From contig JAPSLL010000009.1 of assembly GCA_031180805.1 (NCBI GenBank), forward strand, positions 23,004-78,435: a stretch of DNA of 55,432 nucleotides, given 5' to 3'. The notes below the pieces were generated by a model. That model saw only the letters and a program-made list of their open reading frames with translations. It was not told the origin of the DNA and made no database searches. Below, one piece after another: positions 37,715 to 47,518 of the stretch (position 1 is the first letter of the stretch; the number at the start of each line of letters is the position of its first letter). The translations under genes were made by a program, and so were the position numbers. Origin of the DNA: Bacillus sp. (in: firmicutes). Lineage in GTDB: Bacteria; Bacillota; Bacilli; Bacillales; Bacillaceae.

Positions 37715-38893
37715 TTACACTTCAAGCATAATCGCATCACCTTGGCCCCCACCGCTGCATATAGCTGCAATCCCTATACCTCCGCCTCTTCGCTTTAACT
37801 CATACATAAGGGTAAGGATAATTCTCGCACCACTTGCACCGATCGGATGCCCTAACGCAATCGCACCTCCATTGACATTGACTTTATTCGGGTCAAGATT
37901 GGCGATTTGGTTTGCTGCTAATGCAACAGAGGCGAACGCTTCATTTATTTCAAACAAGTCGATGTCATCGATTGTTTTACCAGTCTTTTTAAGAAGATCT
38001 TTTATGACGATTCCCGGTGTTTTTGGGAAATTCTCCGCTTCAACGGCTATAGCTGTATGAGCAAGAATTTTTGCAAGCGGCTTACGGTTTTCTCGAATAG
38101 CCCGCTCTTCATTCATTAGGACTAAAGCTGCTGCCCCATCGTTAATACCTGGGGCATTTCCTGCAGTTATTGTTCCGTCATAATCAAAAACAGGAGTTAG
38201 TTTCGCAAGCTGTTCAATTGATGTATCCCTTCTCGGTGCTTCATCCTTTTCCACAACAATTGGTTCCCCTCTTCTTTGCGATACCGTTATTGGGATGATT
38301 TCCTCAGCAAATCGCCCAGCGTTCTGTGCAGAAACGGCGCGCTGATGACTTTGTAATGCCCATTCATCCTGTTGCTCTCGCGTTATGTTTAATTTTTTTG
38401 CTGTCCGATTACCGTAAGTACCCATATGGACTCCTGTAAAGCTGCAGGTTAAGCCATCATGGATCATTAAATCCTTTACAGGGGTATCACCCATTTTGAT
38501 TCCGAAGCGTGCTTTAGGTAAGAGATAAGGTGCATTACTCATTGATTCCATCCCACCAGCTACAATTACCTCTTCATCTCCAGCACGAATGATTTGATCC
38601 GCTAAGGTGACAGCTCTTAATCCAGATGCACAAACTTTATTAATTGTTTCTGTTTTCACATCCCAAGCAAGACCCGCCGCCCGTGCAGCCTGGCGCGACG
38701 GAATCTGTCCTTGCCCACCTTGGAGCACGTGACCAAATAACACCTCTTGAACTTCATTTCCAATAATATTTGCTCTTTTTACAGCTTCCTTAATAGCGAT
38801 ACCACCAAGTTCAATCGCGGTAAAGGACGCCAATGCCCCACCGAATTTACCAAATGGTGTCCGTGCCCCACTTAAAATCACTGTCGTTGTCAT
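37715..38893 (-). CDS. Acetyl-CoA acetyltransferase (thiolase)
   Basis: Thiolytic cleavage of 3-ketoacyl-CoA. 392 residues from ATG 38893, 6 nt after AAGGGGAG. Nucleophile Cys88 ([11 protein letters not shown]), GHPIGASG His and CSGGGQGDA Cys near the C-terminus. Starts 16 nt past the fadF stop. MmgA/AtoB-type. Confidence 0.93.
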   Translation of the reverse strand: MTTTVILSGARTPFGKFGGALASFTAIELGGIAIKEAVKRANIIGNEVQEVLFGHVLQGGQGQIPSRQAARAAGLAWDVKTETINKVCASGLRAVTLADQIIRAGDEEVIVAGGMESMSNAPYLLPKARFGIKMGDTPVKDLMIHDGLTCSFTGVHMGTYGNRTAKKLNITREQQDEWALQSHQRAVSAQNAGRFAEEIIPITVSQRRGEPIVVEKDEAPRRDTSIEQLAKLTPVFDYDGTITAGNAPGINDGAAALVLMNEERAIRENRKPLAKILAHTAIAVEAENFPKTPGIVIKDLLKKTGKTIDDIDLFEINEAFASVALAANQIANLDPNKVNVNGGAIALGHPIGASGARIILTLMYELKRRGGGIGIAAICSGGGQGDAIMLEV

Positions 38894-38909
38894 CCTTATC
38901 TCCCCTTTA

Positions 38910-41006
38910 TCAGCTACCAAATATCGATTTTTCTAATAGTTCTGCGACATCATATGTGCTTACTGTTGCCTCAACCTCCTTAGCTTTCGTGCCATCGCTT
39001 AGCATTGTTAAACAATACGGACAGCCCGAGCTAATAATCGTCGGTTTTACAGCAAGAGCTTGTTCTGTTCTTGCTACATTAATGCGGCTACCTGTATCCT
39101 CTTCCATCCACATTAATCCGCCACCTGCACCACAGCACATTCCTGTTTCACGGTTTCGTTTCATTTCCACTAGAGTGACTCCGGGAATTGCTTTAATAAT
39201 CAGGCGTGGGGCATCGTAAACATCGTTGTAGCGCCCAAGATAGCAGGAATCATGAAAGGTAATCGTCTCATTTACTGCATAAATTGGTTTTAACCTGCCT
39301 TCTTCAACTAATTTAGCTAGCAGTTCTGTATGGTGATACACCTCTGCTTCAAGTCCAAAGTCCGGGTATTCATTTTTAAATGTGTTATAGGCATGAGGAT
39401 CAATCGTAACGATTTTTTTCACATCATGCTTGGTAAATTCCTCGATATTCTTTGTTGCAAAATCCTGGAACAAAAATTCATTCCCAAGTCGACGTGGAGT
39501 GTCGCCTGAGTTTTTCTCTCGATTTCCAAGAATCGCAAACTTCACCCCTGCCTTATTTAAAAGTCTAGCAAAGGAGAGAGCGATTTTTTGACTACGGTTG
39601 TCAAATGAGCCCATTGAGCCGACCCAAAATAAATATTCAAACTCTTCACCGGCTTTTTTCATTTCCTTTACTGTAGGGATGGAAATTTCCTCATTAAGTT
39701 CCCGCCATGACTCCTTTTCTTTTCGATTTAATCCCCATGGATTTCCTTGTCTCTCGATATTTGTCATCGCCCGCTGTGCATCGGCATCTAATTTCCCCTC
39801 TGTTAAGACAAGGTAACGGCGCAAATCAATAATCTTATCGACATGCTCATTCATAACTGGACATTGGTCTTCACAATTGCGGCATGTTGTACACGCCCAA
39901 ATTTCTTCTTCGGTAATGACATCTCCAATTAACGATGGATTGTATTCAAATGCAGTTGCAGCAGACTCGTTTGCACTAGCACCTGCTGCCATCAGCGCAA
40001 TTTGGTTTCCCTTCGTCTTACTAAAGGCTGCAGCAGGAACCCATGGCTGCCTTTGAGTAACTGCAGCACCTGTTAGTGTTAAATGGTCACGTAGCTTGAT
40101 AATCAGATCCATTGGTGAGAGAAGCTTCCCTGTTCCTGTTGCTGGGCACATACTTGTGCATCGTCCACATTCCACACATGCATATAGGTCAATTAATTGC
40201 TTTTGGGTAAAATCTTGAATATTCCCAACACCAAATGTTTCTTGTGATTCATCTTCAAAATCAATTTTTTCAAGCTTTCCCGGATTTGTTAGTCGATTAA
40301 AAAACACATTTGCAGGTCCAGCGATTAAATGAGCATGTTTAGATTGAGGTACATAAACTAAAAATGATAATAAGAAGAGTAAGTGTATCCACCATGCAAA
40401 ATAGAATAGGACAGCGGCGCCAGTTTCACCGACAAAGCTTAAAATTGCCGCAAAACATGAGGCAATCGGCTCAGACCACGTCAGTCCTTCCTCGTGCCAA
40501 ATAAGTGCCATTCCATTCCCTAAAAGGACAGATAGCATTAATCCCCCGATAAACAATAGGACTAATCCAGATTTAAATCCCCGCTTTAGTCGGACAAGCT
40601 TTTCTATATAGCGACGATGGAATGCCCAAGCAACGGCAACTAAAATCATAAACGTGACAATTTCCTGAAAAAATGTAAAAGCCGGATATAGCGGTCCTAA
40701 CGGTAGATGTCCTCCTGGAATAAGTCCCTTGATAATAAAATCAATCGCTCCAAATTGAACGAGAATAAATCCATAAAAAAACATGACATGAATAATTCCG
40801 CTTTTTTTATCCTTTAAAAGCTTCTTTTGACCAAAGACATTAATCCAAATGTTATGGAATCGCTCTTTCATTCGATGCTCAAATTCAACCTTTTTTCCAA
40901 GTCGAATATAAGCGAGCCTCGTTTTTATTAAGTAAACAAACAAATGAATTGCGTAAGCGGTTACAATAATAAACGCCACAAAATTTGCCACAAGTAGCCA
41001 AGTCAT
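38910..41006 (-). CDS. fadF: Membrane Fe-S oxidoreductase FadF
   Basis: 698 residues. N-terminal membrane region with about five helices (NarI-like, 1-245), two 4Fe-4S motifs [12 protein letters not shown] (about 277) and [12 protein letters not shown] (about 367), and two cysteine-rich CCG-type domains ending [11 protein letters not shown]...GMCCGAGGG and [11 protein letters not shown]. Likely passes electrons from acyl-CoA dehydrogenase/ETF to quinone. First gene of the six-gene operon. Confidence 0.9.
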   Translation of the reverse strand: MTWLLVANFVAFIIVTAYAIHLFVYLIKTRLAYIRLGKKVEFEHRMKERFHNIWINVFGQKKLLKDKKSGIIHVMFFYGFILVQFGAIDFIIKGLIPGGHLPLGPLYPAFTFFQEIVTFMILVAVAWAFHRRYIEKLVRLKRGFKSGLVLLFIGGLMLSVLLGNGMALIWHEEGLTWSEPIASCFAAILSFVGETGAAVLFYFAWWIHLLFLLSFLVYVPQSKHAHLIAGPANVFFNRLTNPGKLEKIDFEDESQETFGVGNIQDFTQKQLIDLYACVECGRCTSMCPATGTGKLLSPMDLIIKLRDHLTLTGAAVTQRQPWVPAAAFSKTKGNQIALMAAGASANESAATAFEYNPSLIGDVITEEEIWACTTCRNCEDQCPVMNEHVDKIIDLRRYLVLTEGKLDADAQRAMTNIERQGNPWGLNRKEKESWRELNEEISIPTVKEMKKAGEEFEYLFWVGSMGSFDNRSQKIALSFARLLNKAGVKFAILGNREKNSGDTPRRLGNEFLFQDFATKNIEEFTKHDVKKIVTIDPHAYNTFKNEYPDFGLEAEVYHHTELLAKLVEEGRLKPIYAVNETITFHDSCYLGRYNDVYDAPRLIIKAIPGVTLVEMKRNRETGMCCGAGGGLMWMEEDTGSRINVARTEQALAVKPTIISSGCPYCLTMLSDGTKAKEVEATVSTYDVAELLEKSIFGS

Positions 41007-41160
41007 TTCTTCTCCCCCTTTTCCCGATTACATGTTGTCAAACAAAGGTCTTATTCCCCTTAATGCTGTTGTCTAGCTTTTTCACAATTCTCATAACATC
41101 CACAATGATTTGTTCCTACTTACATCTTATGAATGATATCTATACGTTTATGATAAATAA

Positions 41161-41178
41161 TGAATGAGCATTCAGTCA
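41161..41178. promoter_or_regulatory. FadR-like operator upstream of fadF
   Basis: TGAATGAGCATTCAGTCA matches the B. subtilis FadR pattern TGAATGA-N4-TCATTCA in 13 of 14 arm positions. A second half-site TGAATGA lies at 41130-41136. It sits between fadF (-) and cardiolipin synthase (+). Confidence 0.65.
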
Positions 41179-41256
41179 ATATTTATTTCCTTGTTCCCAC
41201 ATAAAATAAAAAGTCGTGTAAATACTATAAAAAATATGCTACTAGGAGGAATGACA

Positions 41257-42459
41257 TTGACTCAGTTCCTTTTGATCGGCTTTATTATAGTGGCAATTGT
41301 ATGTTGGCTTCGAATAGATTATCACTTTGGAAGAAAAAATCATCTTGCAAAATCTAAATATGAGGTATTTCCGTTAAGAAAGAGTGATTTTGAGCTAATC
41401 GTTGATGGAAATCACTTATTTCAAGACTTGATGGATTGCATCCGTAAAAGTACGAAAAGTGTACATGTTCTTTTTTATATTGTCCGAAATGACAAAATAA
41501 GTGAAGACTTCCTAGCTTTACTTGGAGAAAAGGCTCAACAAGGAGTAGAAGTCCGACTATTGCTCGATTACATCGGCAGCAAGCGTCTAAAAAAACAGAC
41601 CATTAAAGGATTAAAGGAAAAGGGTGTTCTTTATGCATATACGCATAAACCAAGGCTTCCTTTTCTATTTTATTCAAGCCAGGCAAGAAACCATCGGAAA
41701 ATCACTGTCATTGATAGCAAAACAGCCTATTTAGGTGGGTTCAATGTCGGAAAAGAATACCTTGGACATGATTTAAAGTTTGGTTTATGGCGCGATTATC
41801 ATCTAAAAGTAACTGGTGAAGGTGTTAATGATCTTCAAAAGCAATTTTTAAAAGATTGGTTTGACTCAACCGGGGAAAACGATGTAGAAAATCCACGCTA
41901 TTATCCTGTTCAGCCAGCTGGTGGAAGTGAGCAACGATTTATCGCGACATATGGTGAGCATTTAAAGAAGCATGTCATTGAATTTATTCAGATGGCTAAG
42001 GAGGAAATTTTTATTTGCTCACCTTATTTTATTCCTGGAGAACAGGTGCTTAAAGAGCTGCTTCTTGCATTAAAACGAGGTGTTAGAGTTAGATTGATGG
42101 TGCCGATGAAATCTGATCACCCACTTGTAAAAGAGGCATCCTTTCCTTACCTCGGCAAGCTTCTACCTGCTGGCTGTGAAGTTTATCGTTTTTATCAAGG
42201 CTTTTATCACGCTAAAGGAATTGTTATAGATGACAGGCTATGTGATATCGGAACGGCTAACTTTGATAAGCGAAGCCAATATTTAAATGATGAAATGAAC
42301 TGTTTAATTTACGACAAAACGTTTATTCATGAATTCAAAGAATATATTGATGAAGATCTTACTCATTCTGAACAGTTAACCTATGAGGATTATCAGAAAC
42401 GTCCGATTCAGCAAAGGATTATTGAAGGAATCGCAACATGTCTTTCCCATTTTTTATAA
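41257..42459 (+). CDS. clsB: Cardiolipin synthase / phospholipase D family (ClsB, YwjE)
   Basis: 400 residues. N-terminal membrane anchor, then two HKD motifs: HRKITVIDSKTAYLGGFN and HAKGIVIDDRLCDIGTANFD. Start: AGGAGG (41244-41249) is 1 nt from an ATG but 7 nt from TTG 41257, so TTG is favoured; length then equals the family's about 400. Divergent from fadF, matching the B. subtilis fadF-ywjE order. Confidence 0.88.
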   Translation: MTQFLLIGFIIVAIVCWLRIDYHFGRKNHLAKSKYEVFPLRKSDFELIVDGNHLFQDLMDCIRKSTKSVHVLFYIVRNDKISEDFLALLGEKAQQGVEVRLLLDYIGSKRLKKQTIKGLKEKGVLYAYTHKPRLPFLFYSSQARNHRKITVIDSKTAYLGGFNVGKEYLGHDLKFGLWRDYHLKVTGEGVNDLQKQFLKDWFDSTGENDVENPRYYPVQPAGGSEQRFIATYGEHLKKHVIEFIQMAKEEIFICSPYFIPGEQVLKELLLALKRGVRVRLMVPMKSDHPLVKEASFPYLGKLLPAGCEVYRFYQGFYHAKGIVIDDRLCDIGTANFDKRSQYLNDEMNCLIYDKTFIHEFKEYIDEDLTHSEQLTYEDYQKRPIQQRIIEGIATCLSHFL

Positions 42460-42477
42460 GGTTTATGGAGGAATTGG

Positions 42478-43434
42478 ATGATTATTCGATTTGGATATGT
42501 ATCACATGCTCTTTCTCTTTGGGATTGTTCACCCGCTAAAGCATTAACCTTTACAAGGTGGAAGAAGCTTACTGAGGATGAAAGAATCGCTCAGCTTCAT
42601 TATGTAACAGAGCAAAATCTCAAGCATACTCTTAGGATGATCCATTATAATATCGCTCATGAAATCTTTCTCTATCGATTTTCATCATCAATGGTTCCAT
42701 TAGCAACACATCCCGAGGTACGATGGGATTATAAAGCCCCATTTCAACACCTCTTTTCAGAGATCGGTACACTTGTGAAAAAACATCAAATCCGTACAAG
42801 CTTCCATCCAAATCAGTTTACTCTGTTTACAAGTGATAAGCCGCAAATTACGGAAAATGCAGTCTTAGATATGACATATCACTATGATGTTTTAGAAGCA
42901 ATGGGTCTTTCTAATGAGGCAATTATAAACATTCACGTTGGTGGGGCATATGGAAATAAACAAGCGGCAATGGAACGATTCCACATGAACTTAAGATTAT
43001 TACCTCTTCATATAAAGCGAAGAATGACACTAGAAAATGATGATAAGACATATACAACAACGGAAACATTAACAATATGTGAAAAGGAGAACATCCCGCT
43101 CATGTTTGATTACCATCATTACATGGCAAACAACGAAAGCGATGAAAAATTAGAAAATTTACTACCGAAAATTTTTCAAACATGGGAGACAATTGGGCTG
43201 AAACCAAAGATTCATGTCTCCTCCCCTAAATCCGAAAAAGAATTTCGCAGCCACGCTGATTATGTTGATTTAGAATTTTTGCTCCCCCTTATAAACCACC
43301 TTAAGAAATTTGATGTAGACATCGACGTTATGGTTGAGGCAAAACGTAAGGACTTTGCTGCTCTTAAGCTATGTGAGGACATTTCTAGAATAAGAGGTAT
43401 TAAGCGGATTGGTGAAGCAACAATTGAAATGTAA
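42478..43434 (+). CDS. uvsE: UV damage endonuclease
   Basis: TIM-barrel nuclease that nicks 5' to UV photoproducts. 318 residues with the family segments [74 protein letters not shown] and VEAKRKD, which supply the metal-binding His/Glu/Asp set. GGAGG site; 18 bp after clsB, likely co-transcribed. Confidence 0.94.
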   Translation: MIIRFGYVSHALSLWDCSPAKALTFTRWKKLTEDERIAQLHYVTEQNLKHTLRMIHYNIAHEIFLYRFSSSMVPLATHPEVRWDYKAPFQHLFSEIGTLVKKHQIRTSFHPNQFTLFTSDKPQITENAVLDMTYHYDVLEAMGLSNEAIINIHVGGAYGNKQAAMERFHMNLRLLPLHIKRRMTLENDDKTYTTTETLTICEKENIPLMFDYHHYMANNESDEKLENLLPKIFQTWETIGLKPKIHVSSPKSEKEFRSHADYVDLEFLLPLINHLKKFDVDIDVMVEAKRKDFAALKLCEDISRIRGIKRIGEATIEM

Positions 43435-43481
43435 TAATCAGTATGGCAATTTTGTGAAATAACAACAAAATATAAAAAAAG

Positions 43482-43509
43482 TACATTGGAACTAATTGTT
43501 TCCAATGTA
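43482..43509 (+). terminator. uvsE terminator
   Basis: ACATTGGAA / TTCCAATGT stem with ATTTTTAT tail. Confidence 0.8.
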
Positions 43510-43526
43510 TTTTTATGGTACTTTTT

Positions 43527-43561
43527 ATTTAAGTAAACTTAACATTTAATTAAACTTAAAT
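43527..43561. promoter_or_regulatory. Inverted-repeat operator before the marR gene
   Basis: Near-palindrome spanning 35 bp with outer arms ATTTAAGT / ACTTAAAT and an inner AAGTAAACTT, ending just before the ribosome binding site. Typical position for MarR autoregulation. Confidence 0.5.
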
Positions 43562-43575
43562 AAAGGAGGTTCCAT

Positions 43576-44022
43576 ATGGATTCAATGGCTTTACTGTTTG
43601 AAGCGGAGCAATTTTCACAGGATATTAAGCTTGTTTTCATTAAAGAATACCAAAAAATATTAGAAAAGCATGAATTATCTTCTAAACAGTCGATCATTGT
43701 TAGCCTTGTTAAGCAAAAAGGGAAGCCAACAATGGGAGAGATTGCTGCAGCTATCGAGGCTACACCAAGTGCAGCAAGTCAATTTGTAAAAAAATTAGAG
43801 ACAAGTAACTATGTAAAACGAGAAATCAATGTTGATAATCGACGGGAAACCTTTGTTGTTCTTGCAGAAAAGGGTGAGAATTTCTTCTCCGAAATGGAAC
43901 ATGTCCATAAAAAAGTGTTTGAAATGTACTTTATGAAGTTACCTACTGAGGATATTGTCGAGTATCACAGAATATTGAAAACGCTACATACTATTGTTAC
44001 CTCATCCGTTATAGAGGGTTAG
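43576..44022 (+). CDS. MarR-family transcriptional regulator
   Basis: 148 residues with a winged helix (PTMGEIAAAIEATPSAASQFVKKLETSNYVKREINVDNRRETFVVLAEKG, about 54-104), including the wing Arg pair D-NRRE. AAAGGAGGT 6 nt from ATG. First gene of a four-gene operon with a CPBP protease and two membrane proteins; probably represses it through the upstream inverted repeat. Ligand unknown. Confidence 0.9.
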   Translation: MDSMALLFEAEQFSQDIKLVFIKEYQKILEKHELSSKQSIIVSLVKQKGKPTMGEIAAAIEATPSAASQFVKKLETSNYVKREINVDNRRETFVVLAEKGENFFSEMEHVHKKVFEMYFMKLPTEDIVEYHRILKTLHTIVTSSVIEG

Positions 44023-44033
44023 GAGGAAATCTT

Positions 44034-44777
44034 ATGGCATTGACTATTTTTTACGCACTATTTTTGTGCTATCTACTAACCTATGAGCCTATTTGGGGAT
44101 ATATATCGCACCAACGATTTAAGAAGGATATGCATCATGCTCCTGAAAGCAAAACTCGGAGAATAGCCTATTATAAGGAAACGATGCTAGCATTGTGGAT
44201 CCCCACACTTATAATTGTTATTGTTACAATGGTTTCTCCAATTACATTTTCATCACTTGGGTTTTCTTGGCCATCCCTTAACACATCTACGTTCGGTAAT
44301 TGGGTTTCATATATCTTACTAGCTTTATTTGCTTGCTACATTTTAGCCATCGTCTACCATTTTGTCGCAATGAAAACAAGTCAAGCGTTTAGAGACAAGG
44401 TTACGAATGAGCTAGAGAAAATACCGTACCAGGAGCTACTCCCTAAGTCACATCAAGAGAAAAAGCTATGGAGCTATGTTTCGTTAACAGCAGGTGTCAC
44501 AGAGGAAATCATTTATAGAGGGTTCCTTCTCTTTGTTTTAATGACTTTGTTACCAGATGTATCAGTGTGGCTCAATTGTATTATCGCTGGAATTATTTTT
44601 GGCTTAGCTCACACCTATCAAGGCCTTAGTGGTTTTATTCGAACCTCTTTAATTGGGATATGCTTCAGTATGCTTTATCTCATTTTAGGAAGCCTATTTC
44701 CGCTCATGATCTTCCATTTCTTAATTGACTTTGTTGCAAAGGTCAGTAACTTAGAAGTTCAAGAGAATAAGGTATAA
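44034..44777 (+). CDS. CPBP-family intramembrane metalloprotease
   Basis: 247 residues, about seven hydrophobic segments. Abi/CPBP catalytic motifs: EEIIYRG (157-163), FGLAH (189-193) and HFLIDF (228-233). Family members act in prenyl-protein processing, bacteriocin immunity or membrane stress; here the job is unknown. 11 nt after marR. Confidence 0.88.
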   Translation: MALTIFYALFLCYLLTYEPIWGYISHQRFKKDMHHAPESKTRRIAYYKETMLALWIPTLIIVIVTMVSPITFSSLGFSWPSLNTSTFGNWVSYILLALFACYILAIVYHFVAMKTSQAFRDKVTNELEKIPYQELLPKSHQEKKLWSYVSLTAGVTEEIIYRGFLLFVLMTLLPDVSVWLNCIIAGIIFGLAHTYQGLSGFIRTSLIGICFSMLYLILGSLFPLMIFHFLIDFVAKVSNLEVQENKV

Positions 44778-44780
44778 TCG

Positions 44781-44924
44781 ATGAAAATGATAATTTGTCT
44801 ACTCTTAGTCCCTATCACAATCATTGTTTATAGAGGATTAAGGCTTTTTCACTACTATTCTACATTGCATAACGAAATGCATATTGAAGATAAAATTAAA
44901 AAGAGCGTTCTTTATATTATTTAA
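44781..44924 (+). CDS. 47-residue membrane protein, coupled to neighbours
   Basis: A small gene easily missed. ATG 44781 is 3 nt after the CPBP stop and its TAA overlaps the next gene's ATG (TAATG). The protein has one N-terminal membrane helix (MKMIICLLLVPITIIVYRG) and a charged C-terminus (EDKIKKSVLYII). Both junctions suggest translational coupling, so it is probably real. No homologue recognised. Confidence 0.65.
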   Translation: MKMIICLLLVPITIIVYRGLRLFHYYSTLHNEMHIEDKIKKSVLYII

Positions 44925-45526
44925 TGGCATCCTTCCTATCTAAGGTTATGGTGATGATTTATTACCTCTTTGTAAGCTGGAAGCCTCAAGAGTCGAATAA
45001 TGCTTTTACCTACCATAAAAACACAAGCTATAAAATTTTCCTCGGAGCCATTCTATTTTCATCAGTACTTGAATGTGTAGGCTTTTTCTTCCTGCTTCAT
45101 CGTTGGAGCCCGCTTATTTCTTGGATCCATACAATCGTTGTCGTTATATGTATCCTTTTCTTAATTAGTGACTACAAAGCAGTCAAGTTAAAGCCAATAA
45201 CAATTAACGGGAAAAAACTTCATCTTCATCTCGGCTTAAAAATGAGTGAAGATATAGAGCTTTCATCTATTAAGACAATTCAAAATGCACAAATTAGTTT
45301 AGAAGAAACAAAGAATGATAAGTCTATACTAAAGATGATGCTAATAGAGCTCGAAGATCCTAATATTGAAATCCATCTAAATACACCTTTAACACAAAAG
45401 GGTCTTCTTGGAAGAAATAGAGAGATTTCCACCGTTCTTTTAGCTGTGGATGAACGTGACTCTTTTATTAGAGAAGTGAAAAAGGCCCAATCTCAGGCAA
45501 ATGAAACATTAGCTCAAAATTATTAA
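44924..45526 (+). CDS. Membrane protein of unknown function
   Basis: 200 residues. Two hydrophobic hairpins (about 38-58 and 66-83) followed by a soluble beta-rich C-terminus (VKLKPITINGKKLHLHLGLKMSEDIELSSIKTIQNAQIS...) that resembles a bacterial PH-like domain. Ends the marR operon, followed by a terminator. Function not recognised. Confidence 0.75.
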   Translation: MASFLSKVMVMIYYLFVSWKPQESNNAFTYHKNTSYKIFLGAILFSSVLECVGFFFLLHRWSPLISWIHTIVVVICILFLISDYKAVKLKPITINGKKLHLHLGLKMSEDIELSSIKTIQNAQISLEETKNDKSILKMMLIELEDPNIEIHLNTPLTQKGLLGRNREISTVLLAVDERDSFIREVKKAQSQANETLAQNY

Positions 45527-45576
45527 GCCTACACTTCATCTGCTAGCAATGAGTCCCTTCTTTATATTGTGTTTGT

Positions 45577-45608
45577 AGGACCTGCTCCTTTTTTTTAAGG
45601 TAGGTCCT
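45577..45608 (+). terminator. Terminator of the marR-CPBP operon
   Basis: AGGACCT / AGGTCCT stem (inner CCTT/AAGG) with TTTTTTCC tail. Confidence 0.78.
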
Positions 45609-45678
45609 TTTTTCCTCTTTTGGAAAAAACTACAAGATTACCTTGTTATTTTAAGTAATCTGTTATACTATAGCTATG

Positions 45679-45697
45679 TACTTAATATTATTAAGTA
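45679..45697. promoter_or_regulatory. Palindromic operator before padR
   Basis: TACTTAATATTATTAAGTA, perfect apart from the central base, 25 nt before the start and just past a -10-like TATACT. Candidate autoregulatory site. Confidence 0.5.
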
Positions 45698-45721
45698 ATT
45701 GGATCGTTGGGGGGCATCTTT

Positions 45722-46036
45722 TTGAATAAGGAAATGCTTAAAGGAAATATCGATCTACTTATTCTGTCAGTCTTAAAAGAAAAAGATAATTACGGCTACG
45801 AAATCTCCAGAACAATTAAAGAGAAAACTGGAGGTACATTCGAAATTCAGGAGGCAACTCTGTATTTATCATTAAAGAGGTTAGAGAAACACGGGGCGAT
45901 ATCCTCCTACTGGGGCACAGAAAGCCATGGAGGCAGACGCAAATATTATGCCATTACAGAGGAAGGCATAGAGCTATTTGAGACATATGTTCACGATTGG
46001 AAAATGATAACCGAAATGGTAAAACGATTTATCTAA
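45722..46036 (+). CDS. PadR-family transcriptional regulator
   Basis: 104 residues from TTG 45722, 7 nt after a GGGGGG site; an earlier in-frame TTG lies within that site. Winged helix with the PadR signature LLILSVLKEKDNYGYEISRTI...TLYLSLKRLEKHGAI...GRRKYYAITEEG. Followed after 14 nt by a HAAS-like membrane protein, the standard PadR partner. Confidence 0.88.
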   Translation: MNKEMLKGNIDLLILSVLKEKDNYGYEISRTIKEKTGGTFEIQEATLYLSLKRLEKHGAISSYWGTESHGGRRKYYAITEEGIELFETYVHDWKMITEMVKRFI

Positions 46037-46050
46037 GGGAGGAGGATTTC

Positions 46051-46692
46051 ATGAGTCATTTTTTAAAGAAAGCATTAATGTTATCTGAGATAAAATATCC
46101 TTGGCTAATCATATTATCTTCACTATGTTTCGGTAGCTTTTTTTATGTTGACCGAATGTATACAACTGATCCGTTTTGGTTATTTCTCTGTTATTGGTTC
46201 TCATTTGGACTTGCTGTTATCTGGGGAGCTTTAAATTATATAAGCCATATCAATTTAAATGCTATGTATCAAAAGCAAAATGATATTCATGCATATGTAA
46301 ACCAGTTGGCCATGAGTGCGGACGAAAAATTAGAATTACTGACCTATTTAGAAGACTATGTTCAGGATTTAATACAGCAAGGTATGGCTAAACAAGAGGC
46401 AACATACGAAGCGATTAATCAATTTAAGGTGAAGGAATTTTTATCATTGTCGAAAAATACATCGTTTTTCAATCTTCATGCCCATTATTATTTATTAGGC
46501 TTGGCCGTTATAACCGGTATTGTCGGTTTTATCATTTGGGTAGTTACAGCAGCAATGAACGAAAACACCCTCATTACCTTAATGATTGAAGTGACATTGT
46601 TTGCCTATTGCATCGGCCTTGTTGGTTTATTTTTTGTCTATAAAATTCTCGACTCTGTTCTTTATCAAAAGGTGAATAAGTTGTTTTCATAA
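46051..46692 (+). CDS. HAAS/DUF1700-like membrane protein
   Basis: 213 residues from ATG 46051 (GGGAGGAGG site; 18 upstream codons overlap padR and are not used). Two N-terminal helices, a soluble segment SADEKLELLTYLEDYVQDLIQQGMAKQEATYEAI that matches the HAAS helical hairpin, and two more helices. Such proteins usually act with PadR in envelope signalling; mechanism unknown. Confidence 0.78.
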   Translation: MSHFLKKALMLSEIKYPWLIILSSLCFGSFFYVDRMYTTDPFWLFLCYWFSFGLAVIWGALNYISHINLNAMYQKQNDIHAYVNQLAMSADEKLELLTYLEDYVQDLIQQGMAKQEATYEAINQFKVKEFLSLSKNTSFFNLHAHYYLLGLAVITGIVGFIIWVVTAAMNENTLITLMIEVTLFAYCIGLVGLFFVYKILDSVLYQKVNKLFS

Positions 46693-46847
46693 AAAGTTGG
46701 CTCTGCTAAACTTGATTGTAGATTTTTGCTATAGGCATTCACTTTTCTTTGCAGAAGTCTTATGCCTTTTTCAACAATCATCAAAGGAACAAAAATTTAC
46801 AGCACGTTTTAACATACCTAAAAATTAAAAATTGGAGTGAAGTTATT

Positions 46848-47468
46848 TTGGAAGCTTGGATAACAGAGATAACGGAAAAGTTCGGATACTTTGGTATTGT
46901 TCTTTTGATCGCATTAGAAAACGTATTTCCCCCAATACCATCAGAGGTCATTTTAACCTTTGGCGGATATTTAACGACGACAACAAATTTAACCGTAACA
47001 GGCGTTGTCATATACTCTACGTTAGGTTCTGTGCTTGGAGCAGTTATTCTTTATGGCATCGGCTTGATTATTGATATACAAAAGATCGAAAAAATTGTCA
47101 AACGCTGGGGACATATTTTACGGCTAACAACAGATGACATTCATAAAGCAAATGGATGGTTTGAGAAATATGGTGTATGGACAATCTTCTTTTGCCGGCT
47201 TGTCCCTTTAATCCGAAGCTTAATCTCCTTACCTGCAGGGATGTCCCATATGAATTTTGGAGTATTTCTGTTATTCACAACACTCGGAACATTAATTTGG
47301 AATATCATTTTAGTCAATATCGGAGCAGCTGTTGGTGGCTCTTGGGAAACAATTGTACACTATATGGATATTTACTCAAATATCGTTTATGCGATATTAG
47401 CATTACTAATTATTCTGTTTGTTGTCATCTTTATACGAAAAAGAGTACGCAAGAAAAATAGCAACTAA
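46848..47468 (+). CDS. DedA-family membrane protein
   Basis: 206 residues. DedA/SNARE-associated (VTT-like) motifs FPPIPSEVILTFGGYL and FFCRLVPLIRSLISLPAGM, including the conserved Arg pair; the family transports undecaprenyl phosphate or phospholipids across the membrane. The frame is open 33 codons earlier, but TTG 46848 has a GGAG 10 nt upstream and gives family length. Confidence 0.87.
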   Translation: MEAWITEITEKFGYFGIVLLIALENVFPPIPSEVILTFGGYLTTTTNLTVTGVVIYSTLGSVLGAVILYGIGLIIDIQKIEKIVKRWGHILRLTTDDIHKANGWFEKYGVWTIFFCRLVPLIRSLISLPAGMSHMNFGVFLLFTTLGTLIWNIILVNIGAAVGGSWETIVHYMDIYSNIVYAILALLIILFVVIFIRKRVRKKNSN

Positions 47469-47510
47469 AAAAGGCTGTTACATCAGGGTTTTTCCCCGAT
47501 TGTAACAGCC
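47467..47510. terminator. Bidirectional terminator, dedA / argS
   Basis: AGGCTGTTACA / TGTAACAGCCT with inner GGG/CCC; TTTTTT on the minus strand and TCTTCTT on the plus strand. Confidence 0.85.
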
Positions 47511-47518
47511 TCTTCTTA

